Shown: one piece after another, positions 8,742 to 17,626 of the stretch
Position numbering within the stretch: position 1 is the stretch's first letter
Layout of the letters: the number at the start of each line of letters is the position of its first letter
Assembly: GCA_035934235.1 (NCBI GenBank)
Contig: DASYYB010000045.1
Coordinates: 8,664-72,663 of the forward strand
Direction of reading: 5' to 3'
Origin: REEB95 sp035934235
GTDB taxonomy: Bacteria > Pseudomonadota > Alphaproteobacteria > ATCC43930 > CGMCC-115725
Length of the DNA stretch: 64,000 nt
Notes under the pieces: model-generated
The model's database searches: none
Seen by the model: the letters and a program-made list of their open reading frames with translations, nothing else
What the model was told of the DNA's origin: nothing
Program-made: the position numbers and the translations under genes

Positions 8742-10125
8742 GTTTCGCCGCCTCCGCGCCGGCAATGCGTCCGAACACCGTGCCGATGGTCATGCCGAAG
8801 CCGGCGAGATAGCCGCGCCCCAGGATGTTGCCCGCCATGATCTCGCCGGCGGCGAACAGATTCTTGGCGCGCACGCCGTTGCGCATGACGACGCGCGCCC
8901 GGTCGTCCACCTTGACGCCGAGATAGGTGAAGGTGATGCCTGGCCGCAGCGGATAAGCGGCATAGGGCGGCGTATCGACGCGCTGTGCCCAATGCGATTT
9001 GGCCGGCATCAGCCCGTCGGTGCGACAATCGTCCAGGATCTTGTCGTTGAACGGACCCGGCCGCACTGCCGCGTTGTAAGCGCGCACGGTTTCGCCGAAC
9101 GTCGCGCGATCGAGCGCGAGCTTGCCGGCGATTTCGTCGATCGTCGCGCCGGCGATCGCGGGATACATCGACGGCATGAACAGGGTCGACGCCTTCGCGT
9201 CGGTGATGGCGTAGGCGATCTGGCCGGGCTGTTGCGCGATCAGCCGGCCCCAGATGGCATAACGCTTGGGCCACAGGTCCTCGCCCTCATCGTAGAAGCG
9301 CCGTGCGTCGCGGTTGACGACGATGCTGAACGGAATCGCGTCGAGCCGCGTGACGATACCGCCGTCGAATTTCGGCGCGCGCGCGTCGATCGCCACCGCA
9401 TGGCATTGCGTCAGATCGCCGATCGGCATTACGTCCTGGTCGAGCAGATTGCGCAGCACCCGACCCTTCGCGTAGGGCGTGCCGCGGATCAGGAAATTGT
9501 CGGCGGCCGCGCCCCAATATTGCCTGAGCCAGTCGATGTTCGCCTGAAAGCCGCCCGCCGCCACGACGACGGCTTTGACGCGGGGGCGCATCGTCCGACC
9601 GCCGGATTCGATCGCAACGGATTCAACGGCGCCGTCGCGCAGACAGACATCCTGCACCTCGGCGTCGTAGTGGACCGCGACACCAAGCCGTTCGGCGGCC
9701 CGGTAATAGGCGTTGAGCAAGGCCTTGCCGCCACCGAGGAAGAACGCGTTGGTGCGCGACAGGCTGAGCGTGCCGGTGAGCGACGGCTGGAAGCGAACGC
9801 CGCGGCCTTCCATCCAGGCGAGTGCCGTCCCGGAGCTGCGGATCGTCAGCTGCGCCAGCGCCTCGTCGGTTTCGCCGCCAGTGACCTGGCGCAAATCGTC
9901 CCAATATTCGTCTTCGCCATAGGCCTCGGCGATCGTCGCGGTTGGCGCGGCGTGCATGACCCGGAAGTTGCGCGTGTGCCGGCTGTTGCCGCCACGGAAG
10001 TCGCGCGGCGCGTGCTCGACCAGGAGGACGCTGGCGCCGGCCTCGCGGGCGGCGATCGCGGCGCACAGCGCGGCATTGCCGCCGCCCGCCACCAGCACGT
10101 CGTACGACCCGGCCAGATCGGTCAT
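8728..10125 (-). CDS. tcuA: TcuA-like FAD-dependent tricarballylate dehydrogenase
   Basis: A 465-residue flavoprotein of the fumarate reductase/succinate dehydrogenase fold. It opens with the FAD-binding motif DVLVAGGGNAALCAAIAAREAG, followed by the GGNSRHTRNFR stretch typical of TcuA. Near the C-terminus it has the ITFTYLGVKVD and GRGYLAGFGMTIGTVFGRIAG segments that close the FAD site. TcuA oxidises tricarballylate to cis-aconitate. It heads an operon with tcuB and an SDR gene. The regulator tcuR and transporter tcuC found in enterobacteria are not seen here; a Liv-type importer lies next door instead. Tricarballylate is therefore only the nearest known substrate; a related dicarboxylate or tricarboxylate is possible. 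Confidence 0.82.
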   Translation of the reverse strand: MTDLAGSYDVLVAGGGNAALCAAIAAREAGASVLLVEHAPRDFRGGNSRHTRNFRVMHAAPTATIAEAYGEDEYWDDLRQVTGGETDEALAQLTIRSSGTALAWMEGRGVRFQPSLTGTLSLSRTNAFFLGGGKALLNAYYRAAERLGVAVHYDAEVQDVCLRDGAVESVAIESGGRTMRPRVKAVVVAAGGFQANIDWLRQYWGAAADNFLIRGTPYAKGRVLRNLLDQDVMPIGDLTQCHAVAIDARAPKFDGGIVTRLDAIPFSIVVNRDARRFYDEGEDLWPKRYAIWGRLIAQQPGQIAYAITDAKASTLFMPSMYPAIAGATIDEIAGKLALDRATFGETVRAYNAAVRPGPFNDKILDDCRTDGLMPAKSHWAQRVDTPPYAAYPLRPGITFTYLGVKVDDRARVVMRNGVRAKNLFAAGEIMAGNILGRGYLAGFGMTIGTVFGRIAGAEAAKHAQH

Positions 10126-10193
10126 CGCCCGCGATCAAACGGCGAAAACCGCTTGTACCGCAAGCGATACCGCAGGGCACCGCTCGCACCCGG

Positions 10194-11042
10194 CTAACGC
10201 CAGTCGAGCCCGATGTCGAGCGCGGTGACGCTATGGGTGAGCCAGCCGCTCGACAGCAGATCGACGCCTGTAGCCGCGATAGCGGGCGCCGTCTCCGGCG
10301 TGATGCGGCCCGACGCTTCGGTCACTAACTGGCCGCCGACCAGGGCGACGGCGCGGCGCAGATCGTCCGGGCTCATATTATCGAGCAGCACCGCGTCAAC
10401 CTTGAGTTTGAGCGCCTCGGCAAGCTGCTCGAGCGTGTCGACTTCGAGCTCGATCTTGACCAGATGGCCGATCGCAGCGCGGGCGCGGGCGACCGCCGCG
10501 GCGACGCCGCCGGCAGCGGCGACGTGATTGTCCTTGATGAGCACGCCGTCATCGAGACCGAAGCGATGATTGAATCCGCCGCCGACGCGTACGGCATATT
10601 TCTGCAAGGCGCGTAAACCAGGCATGGTCTTGCGCGTACATACGAGGCGCGCGCGGTGTCCTTTGATCGACCGGACGATCGCCGCCGCGGCCGACGCGAT
10701 GCCGCTCAAGTGACACAGGAAATTGAGCGCCACGCGTTCAGCCGTCAGGATGCCGCGCGTCGGACCGGCGATCGTCGCAATGGTTTCGCCGGCGGCGACG
10801 GCGCTGCCGTCCGGCCGTGCGGTTTCGACTTTGAGCGCGGGCTCGATCAGCCGGAACGCAATCGCTGCGCAATCGAGTCCTGCGATAATTCCAGCTTTGC
10901 GAGCGACCAGCGCCGTCGTTGCCCGCATATCCACGGGCACGATCGCATCCGTCGTGATGTCGCCTGCCCGGCCGAGATCCTCCAGCAGCGCCGCGCGCAC
11001 CAGAGGCTCGATCATGATTGTCGGCAACGGCGGCACGGTCAT
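10194..11042 (-). CDS. nadC: Nicotinate-nucleotide pyrophosphorylase (carboxylating)
   Basis: A 282-residue quinolinate phosphoribosyltransferase, which converts quinolinate and PRPP to nicotinate mononucleotide, the third step of de novo NAD synthesis. Family blocks visible: EDLGRAGDITTDA near the N-terminus, ERVALNFLCHLSGIA, TRKTMPGLRALQKYAVRVGGG with the substrate-binding Arg and Lys, and the HRFGLDDGVLIKDNH segment. It begins three bases after the nadB stop, so it is the last gene of nadA-nadB-nadC. Length and motifs are normal for the family. Confidence 0.96.
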   Translation of the reverse strand: MTVPPLPTIMIEPLVRAALLEDLGRAGDITTDAIVPVDMRATTALVARKAGIIAGLDCAAIAFRLIEPALKVETARPDGSAVAAGETIATIAGPTRGILTAERVALNFLCHLSGIASAAAAIVRSIKGHRARLVCTRKTMPGLRALQKYAVRVGGGFNHRFGLDDGVLIKDNHVAAAGGVAAAVARARAAIGHLVKIELEVDTLEQLAEALKLKVDAVLLDNMSPDDLRRAVALVGGQLVTEASGRITPETAPAIAATGVDLLSSGWLTHSVTALDIGLDWR

Positions 11043-11045
11043 GAC

Positions 11046-12593
11046 TCAGGCCCCGACGGCGACACGCTGGTCGCCGAATTCGGCCAAGCGCATCACGTCT
11101 GCTAGCCGCAGCCGTGACCGGCGCGGGCCGGTGGACGAATGGTTCGGGAAGTCGGTCCGGGCGTGACTGCCCCGGCTCTCCTGCCGTTGGAGCGCCGCCG
11201 CGGCGACGAACAGGCCGACGAGCGCCGGATCTGCCTCCGGACCGGCCGCGAAAGCGAGTGACGTCAACGCCGCGACCGCCGCCGCGAGGCCGTCGCGATC
11301 GCGCAACACACCAACCTGTTGCGCCATGATCGCGCGAATGCTGTCGGCGCGTGCCACCGCCGGCAGCGGGGGCACGAAGGCCGGCCGCGGCCGCGTCAAA
11401 CGAGAAGTCGTGCCGACAACGGACTCCGCGACCGTCCGGCCGGCGACACAGGCTTCGAGCAGCGAGTTGCTGGCCAAGCGATTGGCGCCGTGCAGGCCGG
11501 TGGACGCGGCTTCGCCGACTGCCCAGAGACCAGGGAGCGAGCTCCGTCCCGTGGCGTCGACGGCGATGCCGCCCATGTGATAATGCGCGGCCGCCCGGAC
11601 CGGGATCGGATCGACCGCCGGATCGATACCGGCAGCACGACAGGCCGCCGCGACGCCCGGAAAACGCCCGGCGAACCGGCTGCCGAGTGCGCGCCGTGCG
11701 TCGAGGAACACGCGACGACCGGCGGCGATCTCCTGCCATACGGCGCGGGCGACGATGTCGCGTGGCTCGAGCTCCGCTCGTGGATAGCCGGCCATGATCC
11801 GGCGGCCGGCCGCGTCGACGAGCAACGCGCCTTCGCCGCGCACGGCTTCGCTGACCAGCGGCATCGGATCCTGGCCGACCGCAAGCGCCGTCGGATGAAA
11901 CTGGACGAATTCCATGTCGGCCAGCACCGCGCCCGCCCATGCAGCCAGCGCCAGCCCCTGGCCGATGGCGTCGAGCGGATTGGTGGTTTCGCGATAAAGG
12001 CCGCCGATCCCGCCGGTGGCGATCACCACCCGCGTCGTCGGCAGGACGACGGGCTTGCCCTCGGCGGCGGCGAGCACGCCCACGACCGCGCCGTCTTCGA
12101 CGATCAGTCGCCGCGCCTCGACGCCTTCGAGCACGGTGATCGACGACGTCCGCCGGACCGCCGCCGTCAGCGCCGCCGTCATTGCCCGCCCGGTGCCATC
12201 GCCCGCGGCATGGACGATACGGCGACGGCCGTGACCGCCTTCGAGTCCCAGCTTGTAGCGTCCATCCGGTGCGCGATCGAAGGTGGCACCGAACTTCAGG
12301 AGATCGGCCAGCGCCGCCGGACCGGCGGCCGTGATGCGTTCGACGGCGTGTACGTCGCACAGCGCGTCGCCGGCCGCGATCGTATCGGCGGCGTGACGCG
12401 CCGGATCATCGTCTTCGCCAACCGCGACGGCGATGCCACCCTGCGCCCAGGCGCTGGCGCAGCCCGAGCCGAGCGGCGCCTTGGCAAGGACGATGACCGG
12501 TTCGGGCGCGAGCCGCAGCGCCGTCATCAGGCCGGCGATGCCGGCGCCGATCACGACCGGGCAGCCGGCGGCGGCTGGCGGGATTGCGGTCAT
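11046..12593 (-). CDS. nadB: L-aspartate oxidase
   Basis: A 515-residue flavoenzyme that oxidises L-aspartate to iminoaspartate, the first step of NAD synthesis. The FAD-binding motif VVIGAGIAGLMTALRLA is at the N-terminus. Substrate-site blocks are GCASAWAQGGIA, VQFHPTAL, RGEGALLVD, AAHYHMGGI and GLHGANRLASNSLLEA. I place the start at ATG 12593, five bases after nadA; a longer reading frame upstream only overlaps nadA and has no family sequence. The C-terminal helical domain is somewhat short but present. The product passes to NadA. Confidence 0.95.
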   Translation of the reverse strand: MTAIPPAAAGCPVVIGAGIAGLMTALRLAPEPVIVLAKAPLGSGCASAWAQGGIAVAVGEDDDPARHAADTIAAGDALCDVHAVERITAAGPAALADLLKFGATFDRAPDGRYKLGLEGGHGRRRIVHAAGDGTGRAMTAALTAAVRRTSSITVLEGVEARRLIVEDGAVVGVLAAAEGKPVVLPTTRVVIATGGIGGLYRETTNPLDAIGQGLALAAWAGAVLADMEFVQFHPTALAVGQDPMPLVSEAVRGEGALLVDAAGRRIMAGYPRAELEPRDIVARAVWQEIAAGRRVFLDARRALGSRFAGRFPGVAAACRAAGIDPAVDPIPVRAAAHYHMGGIAVDATGRSSLPGLWAVGEAASTGLHGANRLASNSLLEACVAGRTVAESVVGTTSRLTRPRPAFVPPLPAVARADSIRAIMAQQVGVLRDRDGLAAAVAALTSLAFAAGPEADPALVGLFVAAAALQRQESRGSHARTDFPNHSSTGPRRSRLRLADVMRLAEFGDQRVAVGA

Positions 12594-12598
12594 CGGCG

Positions 12599-13570
12599 TC
12601 AAACGGCCAGCATGCGTTCGACGGCACGGCGCGCCGGCGCGGCGACGGCCGGATCGATCGTCACCTCGTGCGTCAGCGTTTCGAGCGCCTGCCGGATGTT
12701 GGCGAGCGTGATGCGCTTCATGTGCGGGCACAGATTGCACGGCCGCACGAACGCCGTTTCCGGATGCTCGAGCGCGACGTTGTCGCTCATCGAGCACTCA
12801 GTCAGCAGCACGACGCGAGCCGGATGCCTGGTCGCAACGTAATCGGACATGGCCGCCGTCGAGCCGGCGAAATCGGCAGCCGCGACCACGTCGGGCGGAC
12901 ATTCCGGATGCGCCAGCACGACGATGTCGGGGTGCTGCGCGCGGAGCGAATGGACTTCGGTGGCGGTGAAACGCTCGTGCACTTCGCAATGGCCGCGCCA
13001 GGCGACGATCTCGACTGCGGTTTCGGCCGCCACGTTGCGCGCCAGATATTCGTCCGGCAGCATGATGACGCGCGGCACGCCCAAGGATTCGACGACGCGT
13101 TTCGCGTTCCCCGACGTGCAGCAGATATCGGATTCGGCCTTCACCGCGGCCGAGGTGTTGACGTAGGTGACCACCGGCACGCCGGGATAGCGCTCGCGCA
13201 GCAGCCGGACGTCCGCGGCGGCAATCGACTCCGCCAGTGAGCAGCCGGCCCGCACGTCCGGTATCAGCACCGTCTTGTCGGGATTGAGCAGCTTCGCCGT
13301 CTCGGCCATGAAGTGCACGCCAGCCAGCACGATCACGCGCGCCGAGGTCTTCGCCGCTTCGCGCGCGAGTACGAGGCTGTCGCCGGTGATGTCGGCGACG
13401 CAGCGATAGATTTCGGGCGTCTGGTAATTGTGCGCCAGAATCACGGCGTCGCGTTCGCGCTTCAGCGCCAGGATCGCCGCGATGTCGTCGGCGAACACCG
13501 GCCATTCGACCGGCGGGATAACTTGGCGGACACGCTCGTACAGCGCTTCCAACGCGATCGTATCGGGCAT
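12599..13570 (-). CDS. nadA: Quinolinate synthase
   Basis: A 323-residue iron-sulfur enzyme that condenses iminoaspartate with dihydroxyacetone phosphate to quinolinate. The three cysteines that hold its oxygen-sensitive [4Fe-4S] cluster are at C110 (RAGCSLA), C195 (WRGHCEVHE) and C281 (NLCPHMK). LAHNYQTPEI and MAETAKLLNPDK are further family blocks. It is the first gene of nadABC. Its ribosome-binding site (AAGAGGAG on the minus strand) lies inside a perfect 17-bp inverted repeat just before the start codon, so a repressor bound there could block expression directly. Confidence 0.96.
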   Translation of the reverse strand: MPDTIALEALYERVRQVIPPVEWPVFADDIAAILALKRERDAVILAHNYQTPEIYRCVADITGDSLVLAREAAKTSARVIVLAGVHFMAETAKLLNPDKTVLIPDVRAGCSLAESIAAADVRLLRERYPGVPVVTYVNTSAAVKAESDICCTSGNAKRVVESLGVPRVIMLPDEYLARNVAAETAVEIVAWRGHCEVHERFTATEVHSLRAQHPDIVVLAHPECPPDVVAAADFAGSTAAMSDYVATRHPARVVLLTECSMSDNVALEHPETAFVRPCNLCPHMKRITLANIRQALETLTHEVTIDPAVAAPARRAVERMLAV

Positions 13571-13576
13571 ATTATT

Positions 13577-13593
13577 ATGCTCCTCTTGAGCAT
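13577..13593. promoter_or_regulatory. Inverted repeat at the nadA start, candidate NadQ operator 1
   Basis: ATGCTC-ctctt-GAGCAT is a perfect 6-5-6 inverted repeat whose right edge as read on the minus strand lies seven bases before the nadA start codon and contains its ribosome-binding site. A second, slightly degenerate copy lies at 13639-13655. That the regulator is the divergent nadQ product is inference from position and family. Confidence 0.6.
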
Positions 13594-13638
13594 TTCTAGG
13601 CGCTAAGAAAACAGGCGCAAGCGCCCTTTTGCCGACTT

Positions 13639-13655
13639 ATGCTATGATTGACCAT
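13639..13655. promoter_or_regulatory. Degenerate inverted repeat at the nadQ promoter, candidate NadQ operator 2
   Basis: ATGCTA-tgatt-GACCAT matches the nadA-side repeat at 10 of 12 arm positions with the same 5-bp spacer and the same preceding TT. It overlaps a -10-like TATGAT (13643-13648) and lies 30-46 bases before the nadQ start. This suggests autoregulation. Confidence 0.45.
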
Positions 13656-13684
13656 AATGCCTGTCAAGACGAGGCGGTGACCGC

Positions 13685-14647
13685 GTGACCGCGATCCCAC
13701 GGACCGACCAGCGCAGCGAGCCGGCGTCGGCGCACGGCATCCTGGCCGTCGAGCTGACCGCGGTGATCGTCGCCGTAACCGCCGACGAACCGCATGTGCT
13801 CACCTTGCGCAATGGCGAAGCGCTGCCTTCGGGGCCGCTGCAAACGCGCCACCGTACCTTGCAAAGCGGCGTGCGGTCGTGGGTCGAAGACCAGACCGGC
13901 CACGCACTGGGCTATGTCGAGCAGCTCTATACCTTCGCTGACCGCGAACGCACGCGCGAAAAAACCGTCGAGCACCGTATTTCGATCAGCTACCTGGGTT
14001 TGACGCGCGAGCGCAGCGATGGCGAGGCGGCAAATTCCGCCTGGCAGGATTGGTACCGGTTTTTTCCGTGGGAGGATTGGCGGCGCGGCCAACCGCGCGT
14101 GATCGCCGACGCGATCCTGCCGCGATTGCGCGCCTGGGCGCGTCAGAGTACGCCGCCACTGACGCGTGAACGGCGCGAACGCATCGACGTCGCTTTCGGC
14201 GCCAAGCCGCACGGCTGGAACGAGGAGTTCGTGCTACAGCGCTACGAGCTGCTGTGGGAAGCCGGCATCGTGCCGGAGGCGCGCGGCCACGCCGGCCCCG
14301 CCAACGCGATCGCCGGAACGCCGATGACGCACGACTACCGCCGCATCCTGGCGACCGGCATCGCGCGATTGCGCGCCAAGATCAAATACCGGCCGGTGGT
14401 GTTCGAGCTGATGCCGGCGAGCTTTACGTTGTTCCAGCTTCAGCGCGCGGTCGAGGCGCTCGCCGGCCAGCGGCTGCACAAGCAGAATTTCCGCCGCCTC
14501 ATCGAACAGCAGGGACTGGTCGAGGAAACCGGCAAAGTCGCGACCGCGACCGGTGGACGGCCCGCGAAGCTGTTCCGGTTCCGCCGCACCGTGGTGGTCG
14601 AGCGCACGGCGGCAGGCTCCAAGCTGCCGCTGCACCGGTCGGCCTGA
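13685..14647 (+). CDS. nadQ: NadQ-type transcriptional repressor of NAD synthesis
   Basis: A 320-residue protein of the Nudix-related NAD regulator family found in alphaproteobacteria (COG4111-like). Residues about 20-160 resemble a Nudix domain (QSGVRSWVEDQTGHALGYVEQLYTF) but lack the catalytic REVxEE box, so this part probably senses a ligand rather than hydrolysing it. Residues about 225-310 form a winged helix (FTLFQLQRAVEAL, NFRRLIEQQGLVEETG) ending in a basic segment. It is divergent from nadABC, with two matching inverted repeats between them. It starts at GTG 13685 with GAGG about 10 bases upstream. NadQ in relatives represses nad genes; the ligand here is not known from sequence. Confidence 0.85.
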   Translation: MTAIPRTDQRSEPASAHGILAVELTAVIVAVTADEPHVLTLRNGEALPSGPLQTRHRTLQSGVRSWVEDQTGHALGYVEQLYTFADRERTREKTVEHRISISYLGLTRERSDGEAANSAWQDWYRFFPWEDWRRGQPRVIADAILPRLRAWARQSTPPLTRERRERIDVAFGAKPHGWNEEFVLQRYELLWEAGIVPEARGHAGPANAIAGTPMTHDYRRILATGIARLRAKIKYRPVVFELMPASFTLFQLQRAVEALAGQRLHKQNFRRLIEQQGLVEETGKVATATGGRPAKLFRFRRTVVVERTAAGSKLPLHRSA

Positions 14648-14837
14648 TGCTCCTGCCTTAACCGCTTATTAGCCCTAATCAGCCGGAGGAATTTTGCGGC
14701 AGCGTGCGCCGGTATCGCCGCCGGCCGTTAACCATGAACCGCGAAGCAAACCGGGAGTAATAACGCCAAATTTACGCTCCGCCGCTTAAGGTTTCCGCCG
14801 CGCGCGTTCCGGCGCGCACGGGATATCTCCTCGCGCG

Positions 14838-16397
14838 ATGGTCAATACTCTGGACAGCGATAGCGACAGCGGCGGTCTCGCCACCAACGTCGTCGCAACC
14901 GGCTCGCTCGCCGCCAAAACGGTGCGCGGCGCCGGCTGGATGGTGACCTGGCGCTTCCTCACCCGCACCCTCGGCGCGCTCAGCACCTTCGTGCTCGCGC
15001 GCCTGCTGTCGCCGATGGATTTCGGTCTCGTCGCGCTCGCCGGCGCGTTCGCACGCGCGATCGACGCCATGGCGACGCTGGGCATCCAGGACGTCATGCT
15101 GCGCGAGAAGCATCCCGACGAAAGCTACTACAGCACCGGCTTCACGCTGGGCCTCATCCGCACCGGCATCGCCGGCTTGGTCATCGCCGCCGCCGCGTAT
15201 CCGGTCGGCCGCTTCTTCGGCGACGAGCGGCTGAGCTACATCCTGCTGATCCTCGGGCCGCTGCTGCTGCTCGAGAGCTGCGAGAATGTCGGCACGCTCG
15301 AGTTCCGCCGTCAGTTCCGCTTCGACCGCGATTTCATCCTGTTCATGGTGCCGCGCGTCGCCTCGGTCGTCGTGACGGTCGGCACGGCGATCTTCACCCG
15401 CAGCTACTGGTCGCTGGTCGCCGGCATCGTCGTCCTGCGTGTCACGCGCGTCGTCCTCAGCTACGCCATGCATCCGTTCCGTCCGCGCCTGACGCTGGTC
15501 GATTGGCGGCGCATGCTGGGCCTGTCGTCGTGGATCTGGGGCACGAGCGTCGCCGGCTTCGCGCGGGAGCGTTCGGACTCGTTCATTCTTGGTCGGCTGA
15601 TGAATACCAGCGCCGTCGGCTTGTTCTCTGCGTCGCTCGAAGTCGCGCTGCTGCCGATCAGCGAATTTGTCGAGCCGGTCGGCCGCGCGCTTTACGCCGG
15701 CCTGTCGGCGATCCATCACAGCGGCCAAGGCTCATCCGACACGCTGGCGAAAGCGATGAGCGCGACATTGTGCATCGTCCTACCGGCCGGCGTCGGCGTC
15801 TCGCTCGTCGCGGCGCCGCTCATTCGCATCACGCTGGGTCCGGCGTGGCTCGCCGGCGTGCCGCTGGTGGCGATCATCGGGCCGTTCGCCGCGTTCTCGG
15901 TCATCACCAATATCGGCATGCTTGGTGTCATGGCGATCGGCAACCCGAAGATCACCACCCTCACCACGGCCGCCATGGCGCTGCTGCGCGTTCCCATGTT
16001 GCTGATCGGCGTGATCGTCGGCGGCCTGTCCGGTTTGGCGTGGGCAACCGGCATCGCTCTGGCGCTTGAAGCCGTCATCTATGTCATCGTCCTCGGCCGC
16101 GTGACCGGCTTCCGCTTCAGCGTGCTTGTTGGCGAAAGCTGGCGGTGCGCGACCGCCACCGCCGGCATGGTTCTCATCCTGGTCTCGCTCGGCCTCGCCT
16201 GGAGCCCCGCCGCAGCCGCCATGGCTGGCGCCGTGACGCAGGTGGGGATCGCGGCCGCGGCTGGCGCTGCTGTCTATGCCGTGTTGCTCGTGGCGTTGTG
16301 GGCCCTCACCGGCTGTCCGGACGGCCCGGAAGCGACGCTGGTACACGCCATCAGCCGCCGCCTGCCGCTGCCTGCCTTTGGACGGCGCGCCACATGA
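14838..16397 (+). CDS. Polysaccharide flippase (Wzx/MATE-like oligosaccharide transporter)
   Basis: A 519-residue membrane protein with 12-14 hydrophobic segments and the N-terminal family pattern GAGWMVTWRFLTRTLGALSTFVLARLLSPMDFGLVALA. It matches the oligosaccharide flippase superfamily that moves lipid-linked sugars across the inner membrane. It starts at ATG 14838 about 190 bases after nadQ, with its own unseen promoter. Its stop overlaps the next gene's start by four bases (ATGA), so it is coupled to a polysaccharide deacetylase. No glycosyltransferase lies nearby, so the cargo may be assembled elsewhere. Confidence 0.85.
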   Translation: MVNTLDSDSDSGGLATNVVATGSLAAKTVRGAGWMVTWRFLTRTLGALSTFVLARLLSPMDFGLVALAGAFARAIDAMATLGIQDVMLREKHPDESYYSTGFTLGLIRTGIAGLVIAAAAYPVGRFFGDERLSYILLILGPLLLLESCENVGTLEFRRQFRFDRDFILFMVPRVASVVVTVGTAIFTRSYWSLVAGIVVLRVTRVVLSYAMHPFRPRLTLVDWRRMLGLSSWIWGTSVAGFARERSDSFILGRLMNTSAVGLFSASLEVALLPISEFVEPVGRALYAGLSAIHHSGQGSSDTLAKAMSATLCIVLPAGVGVSLVAAPLIRITLGPAWLAGVPLVAIIGPFAAFSVITNIGMLGVMAIGNPKITTLTTAAMALLRVPMLLIGVIVGGLSGLAWATGIALALEAVIYVIVLGRVTGFRFSVLVGESWRCATATAGMVLILVSLGLAWSPAAAAMAGAVTQVGIAAAAGAAVYAVLLVALWALTGCPDGPEATLVHAISRRLPLPAFGRRAT

Positions 16398-17467
16398 GCC
16401 GTGACTCAATGATTCATACGCCGCACGGCGCGCGCCTGCCGGCGGACATGCCGCCACAACTGCTTGTCTTCATCGACACCGAAGAAGAGTTCGACTGGCA
16501 GAAGAATTTCGCGAGCGACGCACGCGGCGTCACGGCGATGAAGCATCAATGGCGCGCGCAGACGATCTTTGATCGCTACGGCGTCAAGCCGGTTTATCTG
16601 GTCGATTATCCGGTGGCGTCGCAGCCGGCCGGCTATACGCCGCTGCGCGAGTTCTTTGACGACGGCCGCTGCGAAATCGGCGCGCACCTGCATCCATGGG
16701 TGACGCCACCCGTCGAAGAGGCGGTCAATGACGGGAATTCGTTCGCCTGCAACCTGCCGCGCGACCTCGAGCGCCGCAAGCTGTCCATCCTGAAAGAGAC
16801 CATCGAACGCAACCTGGGCGTCGTGCCGACGGTTTATCGCGCCGGACGCTATGGCGCCGATGCTGAAACGCGGGGATTGCTGGAAGAGCTCGGCTTCCTG
16901 ATCGATTCGAGCGTCCTGCCGTGGACCGATCTGCGCCGCTTGGCCGGACCGGATTTCCGCCACTTCTCGCCCGATCCGTTCTGGTTCGGCGCCGGCGATC
17001 GCCTGCTCGAAATTCCGCTCACCACCGGCTTCCTTGGCCTGCTGCACCGTTTTGGCAAAGAGGTGTTTCCGTGGATCGGCGGCACGCGCGGCGTGCGGCT
17101 TCGGGCGACCGCGATTTGCGCGCGGGCTCGGCTGCTCGACCGCATCCGGCTCAGCCCCGAAGGCGTGACCATCGCCGAAGCCAAGCGGCTGACGCGCGCG
17201 CTGGTCCGGCGCGGCGAGCAGAAGGTGTTCGTCCTCAGCTATCACAGCCCGTCGCTTGGCGTCGGCCATACACCTTACGTGCGGACGCGCGCCGACCTGG
17301 AGCAGTTCCTTGCCTGGCTCGACGCCTATCTCGAATTCTTCATGGGCGAAATCGGCGGGCGCCCGGCGTCGACGGGCGACATCTATCGCGCGATGGCCGC
17401 CGCCGGCGGTCGCGCCCTGCTGCAAACTGCACGGCAGCCCGGCGAACGTCGCCGAGCAGCCGGCTGA
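16394..17467 (+). CDS. Polysaccharide deacetylase-like (NodB-fold) protein
   Basis: A 357-residue protein with the NodB-fold pattern: an aspartate-rich first motif FIDTEEEFDW near residues 25-34, a metal-site motif EIGAHLHPWVTPP near 94-106 with its two histidines, and a third motif YRAGRYGAD near 150. A late histidine is present in VLSYHSPSLG. This fits a metal-dependent N- or O-deacetylase acting on a sugar polymer or its lipid-linked precursor. No signal peptide is seen, so it may act in the cytoplasm before the product is flipped. The ATG at 16394 overlaps the flippase stop; a much longer frame upstream has no family support. Confidence 0.82.
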   Translation: MSRDSMIHTPHGARLPADMPPQLLVFIDTEEEFDWQKNFASDARGVTAMKHQWRAQTIFDRYGVKPVYLVDYPVASQPAGYTPLREFFDDGRCEIGAHLHPWVTPPVEEAVNDGNSFACNLPRDLERRKLSILKETIERNLGVVPTVYRAGRYGADAETRGLLEELGFLIDSSVLPWTDLRRLAGPDFRHFSPDPFWFGAGDRLLEIPLTTGFLGLLHRFGKEVFPWIGGTRGVRLRATAICARARLLDRIRLSPEGVTIAEAKRLTRALVRRGEQKVFVLSYHSPSLGVGHTPYVRTRADLEQFLAWLDAYLEFFMGEIGGRPASTGDIYRAMAAAGGRALLQTARQPGERRRAAG

Positions 17468-17479
17468 TCGCGCGTCGGG

Positions 17480-17626
17480 TTACGAACGCGTGAACGGTTC
17501 CTGGAAACGCAGCTCGGCGCGCCGACCGAAACCCAATGTCCGCAGGACTAAGCTCGCGACATTGAGCAGCGCGGCGATGACGACCAGTACGACCAGGTTC
17601 AGCGCGAACCAAAGAATTTTAACCAT
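17480..17626 (-). CDS. Small single-helix membrane protein
   Basis: A 48-residue open frame with one strong hydrophobic helix (ILWFALNLVVLVVIAALLNVASLVL) after a short basic N-terminus, then a basic tail FGRRAEL. GGAAAGG lies about seven bases before the ATG at 17626. It is on the opposite strand between the deacetylase and the ATP-grasp gene and has no recognised family. Codon use is like the neighbours. It may be a real small protein; the evidence is one plausible helix and a ribosome-binding site. Confidence 0.45.
   Translation of the reverse strand: MVKILWFALNLVVLVVIAALLNVASLVLRTLGFGRRAELRFQEPFTRS

Noticed and set aside
13608..13627. GGCGC-aa-GCGCC hairpin followed by four T in the nadA-nadQ gap, as a terminator
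   Set aside because: It lies between two divergent promoters with no gene ending there, the stem is only five pairs and the T run is short. It may be incidental or an extra binding site.
13657..13680. ATG at 13657 as a start for nadQ
   Set aside because: It is out of frame with the gene and meets a stop after seven codons.
16145..16393. An upstream extension of the polysaccharide deacetylase over the flippase gene
   Set aside because: Shadow of the flippase reading frame; the four-base ATGA overlap at 16394 gives the normal start.
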